From: JBDTYT01 sp040005555
GTDB taxonomy: Bacteria > Actinomycetota > UBA4738 > HRBIN12
Direction of reading: 5' to 3'
Assembly: GCA_040005555.1 (NCBI GenBank)
Contig: JBDTYT010000045.1
Location: 1-13,355 of the forward strand
DNA: 13,355 bases
Below are positions 12,993 to 13,355 of the stretch, one piece after another (the stretch's first letter is position 1; every line of letters begins with the position of its first letter). The position numbers were made by a program, and so were the translations under genes. Under the pieces are notes generated by a model that was not told the DNA's origin, searched no databases, and worked only from the letters and a program-made list of their open reading frames with translations.

Positions 12993-13332
12993 GCTGGGTC
13001 GGCCTCGACAGGTCCGTAGGGTGGTCCACGAACTCTAGTTGATGCTCGAGGCGAGTGATGCGGAAGACTCGATGGACCTGCTCAGGACCGCGAACGAGCG
13101 CGACTCGGCGCCCCCGTTCCCGGGCGTTGGCATCGAGCATCAGCAACAGCCGCAGGGCACTCGAATCCAGGAATGACACCTCACGCAGGTCGACGACCAA
13201 GATCGGAACCTGTTCCTCGAGTGGGCGGATCCGGCGTTCGACGTCCGCCGCAGCAGAGATGTCGAACTCACCGGAGATCGACACAACGGCCGCCTGCGGG
13301 ACCGCGTTTGTCGTGATCGCGATCTGATGCAT
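12982..13332 (-). CDS. STAS-domain anti-anti-sigma factor (RsbV/SpoIIAA-like)
   Basis: The protein has 116 residues, a single STAS domain. Key stretches are SISGEFDISAAADVERRI near the start and VVDLREVSFLDSSALRLLL, where Ser57 after Asp56 matches the serine phosphorylated in SpoIIAA and RsbV. Unphosphorylated, such proteins bind the anti-sigma kinase and release the sigma factor. The last 15 or so residues are Pro/Arg-rich and lie outside the fold. ATG at 13332 follows GAGGTGG. The stop overlaps the start of the kinase-phosphatase gene by 11 bases, so the two should be made together and form a partner-switching unit. What lies upstream is outside the window. Confidence 0.93.
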   Translation of the reverse strand: MHQIAITTNAVPQAAVVSISGEFDISAAADVERRIRPLEEQVPILVVDLREVSFLDSSALRLLLMLDANARERGRRVALVRGPEQVHRVFRITRLEHQLEFVDHPTDLSRPTQREP

Positions 13333-13335
13333 CCA

Positions 13336-13342
13336 CCACCTC
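13336..13342 (-). promoter_or_regulatory. Shine-Dalgarno of the STAS gene
   Basis: GAGGTGG on the minus strand lies three bases before the ATG at 13332, somewhat closer than usual. No promoter can be judged because the window ends 13 bases further on. Confidence 0.5.
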
Positions 13343-13355
13343 GGCGCCCGTCGGC

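Noticed and set aside
1..13355. CRISPR array, tRNA, insertion sequence or prophage
   Set aside because: Reading both strands I found no regularly spaced repeats, tRNA-like cloverleaf of proper length, transposase or phage structural gene.

Overview
The window reads as chromosomal DNA of a high-GC actinobacterium (Actinomycetota). This rests on very GC-rich third codon positions, clpS directly followed by a DUF2017 gene, an LppM-type lipoprotein, a stand-alone LigD-type polymerase, and several starts that look leaderless. I cannot name a genus. No rRNA, tRNA, insertion sequence, CRISPR array or phage gene was seen.

Layout. (1) Positions 1-1486, plus strand: the 3' end of a YegS/diacylglycerol-kinase-type lipid kinase, overlapping by ATGA a YihY/BrkB-type membrane protein gene. 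(2) 1490-3425: a phospholipase D-superfamily gene (minus), convergent with the BrkB gene across 3 bases, and a divergent CDGSH iron-sulfur protein gene (plus). (3) 3426-3737: a 312-base convergent intergenic region with a possible 15-codon leaderless mini-ORF, a 10-bp inverted repeat and small hairpins. (4) 3738-6241, minus: an ABC-F ATPase gene overlapping (GTGA) a gene for a lytic transglycosylase lipoprotein. (5) 6314-8049, plus: a stand-alone LigD-type polymerase/primase, then an unrecognised four-helix membrane protein. (6) 8050-8334: a strong Shine-Dalgarno and a short reading frame, broken by one in-frame TAG, whose second half encodes a zinc-ribbon-like Cys/His pattern. (7) 8335-9983, minus: LppM-like lipoprotein, DUF2017 protein and ClpS adaptor. 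(8) 10008-13332, minus: a STAS anti-anti-sigma factor followed, with an 11-base overlap, by a 994-residue protein that joins an RsbW-type kinase, two PAS, two GAF and a SpoIIE-type PP2C phosphatase.

How they work together. Regions 1, 2 and 4 are mostly envelope and lipid functions. Region 8 is a nearly complete partner-switching signalling module in two genes; its sigma factor is not in the window. Region 7 couples N-degron recognition for Clp proteolysis to an uncharacterised partner. Two kinds of translation start are visible. Some genes have a clear Shine-Dalgarno. Four others (PLD, CDGSH, polymerase, ClpS) have a TANNNT hexamer exactly six bases before the start codon, the signature of leaderless mRNAs.

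The most unusual items are the TAG-interrupted zinc-ribbon-like gene, the kinase-phosphatase fusion with its separate antagonist, the repeated leaderless start pattern, and the structured intergenic DNA around 3449-3716.
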